Virus record (IMG/VR): IMGVR_UViG_3300046689_000119
Span: 1-37,748 of that record
Reading direction: 5' to 3' (one strand)
DNA: 37,748 nucleotides
From: a virus
Part shown: positions 36,770 through 37,748 of the stretch, one piece after another
Numbering within the stretch: the stretch's first letter is position 1
How the letters are laid out: every line of letters begins with the position of its first letter
Made by a program: the position numbers and the translations under genes
The notes under the pieces: model-generated
The model's database searches: none
What the model saw: the letters and a program-made list of their open reading frames with translations, nothing else
Told to the model about the DNA's origin: nothing

Positions 36770-37090
36770 ATGACCACCACCCCCGTATCCCCGAAGGTCA
36801 AAGCCGGCGCGAACTGGGCCGCGTATGCGACGTTCGCCCTCACGCTCCTATCAACAATCACGCCGGGCAATCTGAGTTTCCTCGGCGCGTATGCCCCGCT
36901 CGCTTACGGTGTCGTGATCGGCGCTACCTACGCTGTCGGCGCGTACCTGAAGGCCGACCCGCTCCGGGACGCAGGCGCATCCGTCGCAGCTTCCCCCGTG
37001 AATGTTGTGAATGTGCCGCCCGCCCCCGACGTGACAGCCCCCGTGGTAATCGCCCCGGAAGTCGCACCCGCCGAAACCCCCGCACAGTAA
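36770..37090 (+). CDS. Holin (106 aa)
   Basis: Two hydrophobic spans are present (WAAYATFALTLLSTITPG and LAYGVVIGATYAVGAYL), separated by a short turn. A long Pro/Val/Ala-rich tail follows (VNVVNVPPAPDVTAPVV). The size and location next to the endolysin fit a holin. It would form pores that release the enzyme to the wall. ATG 36770 has GAAGGAG 7 nt upstream. Confidence 0.82.
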   Translation: MTTTPVSPKVKAGANWAAYATFALTLLSTITPGNLSFLGAYAPLAYGVVIGATYAVGAYLKADPLRDAGASVAASPVNVVNVPPAPDVTAPVVIAPEVAPAETPAQ

Positions 37091-37108
37091 CTAGAGGATG
37101 GCCCCCGC

Positions 37109-37748
37109 ATGAGTCTCAGCTTCGTCTCAGTAGACATCAACACGGGGGCCATCATCGCGGACCTCCCCAACCTCAAAATGTCGGGCACGATGAACCAGAC
37201 CCTGATGCGGTACGAATCGCAGACGGCAGAACTGCCACTGGATAAGGCCCCGAGCAACTGGGAAACGGCAACCCGTGAAGGTTCAGCGGTTATTGTCTGC
37301 TTGGCTGACGACGCGCAAACCCCTTTGTGGGGTGGCATGGTCACGAGCCAGGAGATCAACGAAACCGGCGGCGTACCGTTGGGCCTCGCAACCCTCGAAG
37401 CGTACCTTGACCGCGTCTACGTCGGTGACGAGAGCTTCAGCAACGTAGACCAGAACGTCATCGTTCAGACCCTCGTGAACAAGTACGTGGGGCGGCTCCA
37501 CGGCATCCCCATCCGAGTCCAGATCGTTGGCCCCGCAGGACCTGTCCAGAGTTACCACTTCGCCGACACGGACGACAAAACCCTCTACAGCATCCTGACC
37601 CAGCTCTCAGGCGTTGTCGGCGGGCCCGAATGGACGATTGGCTGGGAGTACGCCAACGGCAAGTACACGCCCGTTCTCTACGTTGGCAACCGGATCGGCG
37701 TCGCCTCGCCCGCCGGCCTCACCCCTGACGCCGGATTCAACATGCCCG
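37109..37748 (+). CDS. Tal/gp37-like minor tail protein, 5' part (truncated by the window)
   Basis: Starting MSLSFVSVDINTGAIIADLP, the sequence fits the Siphovirus ReqiPepy6 gp37-like/Tal family (LPLDKAPSNWETATREGSAV, then PLWGGMVTSQEIN and YLDRVYVGD). Such proteins close the tail tip and pierce the cell surface. The gene is open at the window end after about 213 codons. It normally follows Dit directly; here a fibre-type gene and the lysis cassette lie between. The ribosome site (AGAGG, spacing about 10) is weak. Confidence 0.85.
   Translation, partial: MSLSFVSVDINTGAIIADLPNLKMSGTMNQTLMRYESQTAELPLDKAPSNWETATREGSAVIVCLADDAQTPLWGGMVTSQEINETGGVPLGLATLEAYLDRVYVGDESFSNVDQNVIVQTLVNKYVGRLHGIPIRVQIVGPAGPVQSYHFADTDDKTLYSILTQLSGVVGGPEWTIGWEYANGKYTPVLYVGNRIGVASPAGLTPDAGFNMP

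Overview
This window reads as most of the genome of a temperate, long-tailed (siphovirus) phage or prophage of a GC-rich actinobacterium. The head, tail and replication proteins resemble those of Arthrobacter/Micrococcales-type actinophages. The host is inferred from protein style and base composition, not proved. No rRNA, tRNA or clear host gene was seen.

Layout. (1) 1-1508: three small leftward genes and one rightward gene, split by a 381-bp gap (864-1244) packed with a recurring 14-bp motif and 11-bp iteron-like arrays. (2) 1518-4196: a terminator, then the leftward lysogeny block: tyrosine integrase, ImmA-like metallopeptidase and XRE repressor, ending in an operator region. (3) 4161-6813: the rightward early promoter, a Cro-like HTH protein, an HNH nuclease and a tightly overlapping chain of very small genes. 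(4) 6813-11229: a recombination/replication module with a RecE-like PD-(D/E)XK exonuclease, a RecT/Bet annealing protein, SSB, a replication-initiator-like gene broken by an apparent frameshift next to five 12-bp iterons, and a Holliday-junction-resolvase-like nuclease. (5) 11230-14318: a second run of small genes with two more copies of the motif at each end, then a promoter-minigene-terminator element. (6) 14319-14752: a non-coding stretch with a predicted 108-nt four-helix structure. (7) 14753-18635: metallophosphoesterase, DUF4082-type protein, Ig-like protein, permuted papain-like hydrolase and two HNH nucleases. (8) 18764-37748: the late operon: TerS, TerL as two overlapping ORFs, portal, MuF-like protein, scaffold, capsid, connectors, major tail protein, frameshifted tail chaperones, tape measure and distal tail protein. 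A lysis cassette (membrane proteins, GH25 endolysin, holin) sits before a Tal-like tail gene that runs off the window.

How it works together. The repressor and ImmA probably control the lysis-lysogeny choice. A LexA-box-like palindrome precedes immA, and paired GTTTC half-sites overlap the early promoter. A 14-bp asymmetric motif, TACACCNNGTTTCG, was found 11 times, only in three intergenic regions; this suggests one shared regulator. Five start codons (one a three-codon minigene) sit exactly 6 nt after a -10-like hexamer, suggesting leaderless transcripts. The best candidates for something undescribed are the 14-bp motif network, the structured RNA at 14321-14428, and the leaderless minigene plus terminator at 13861-13948.
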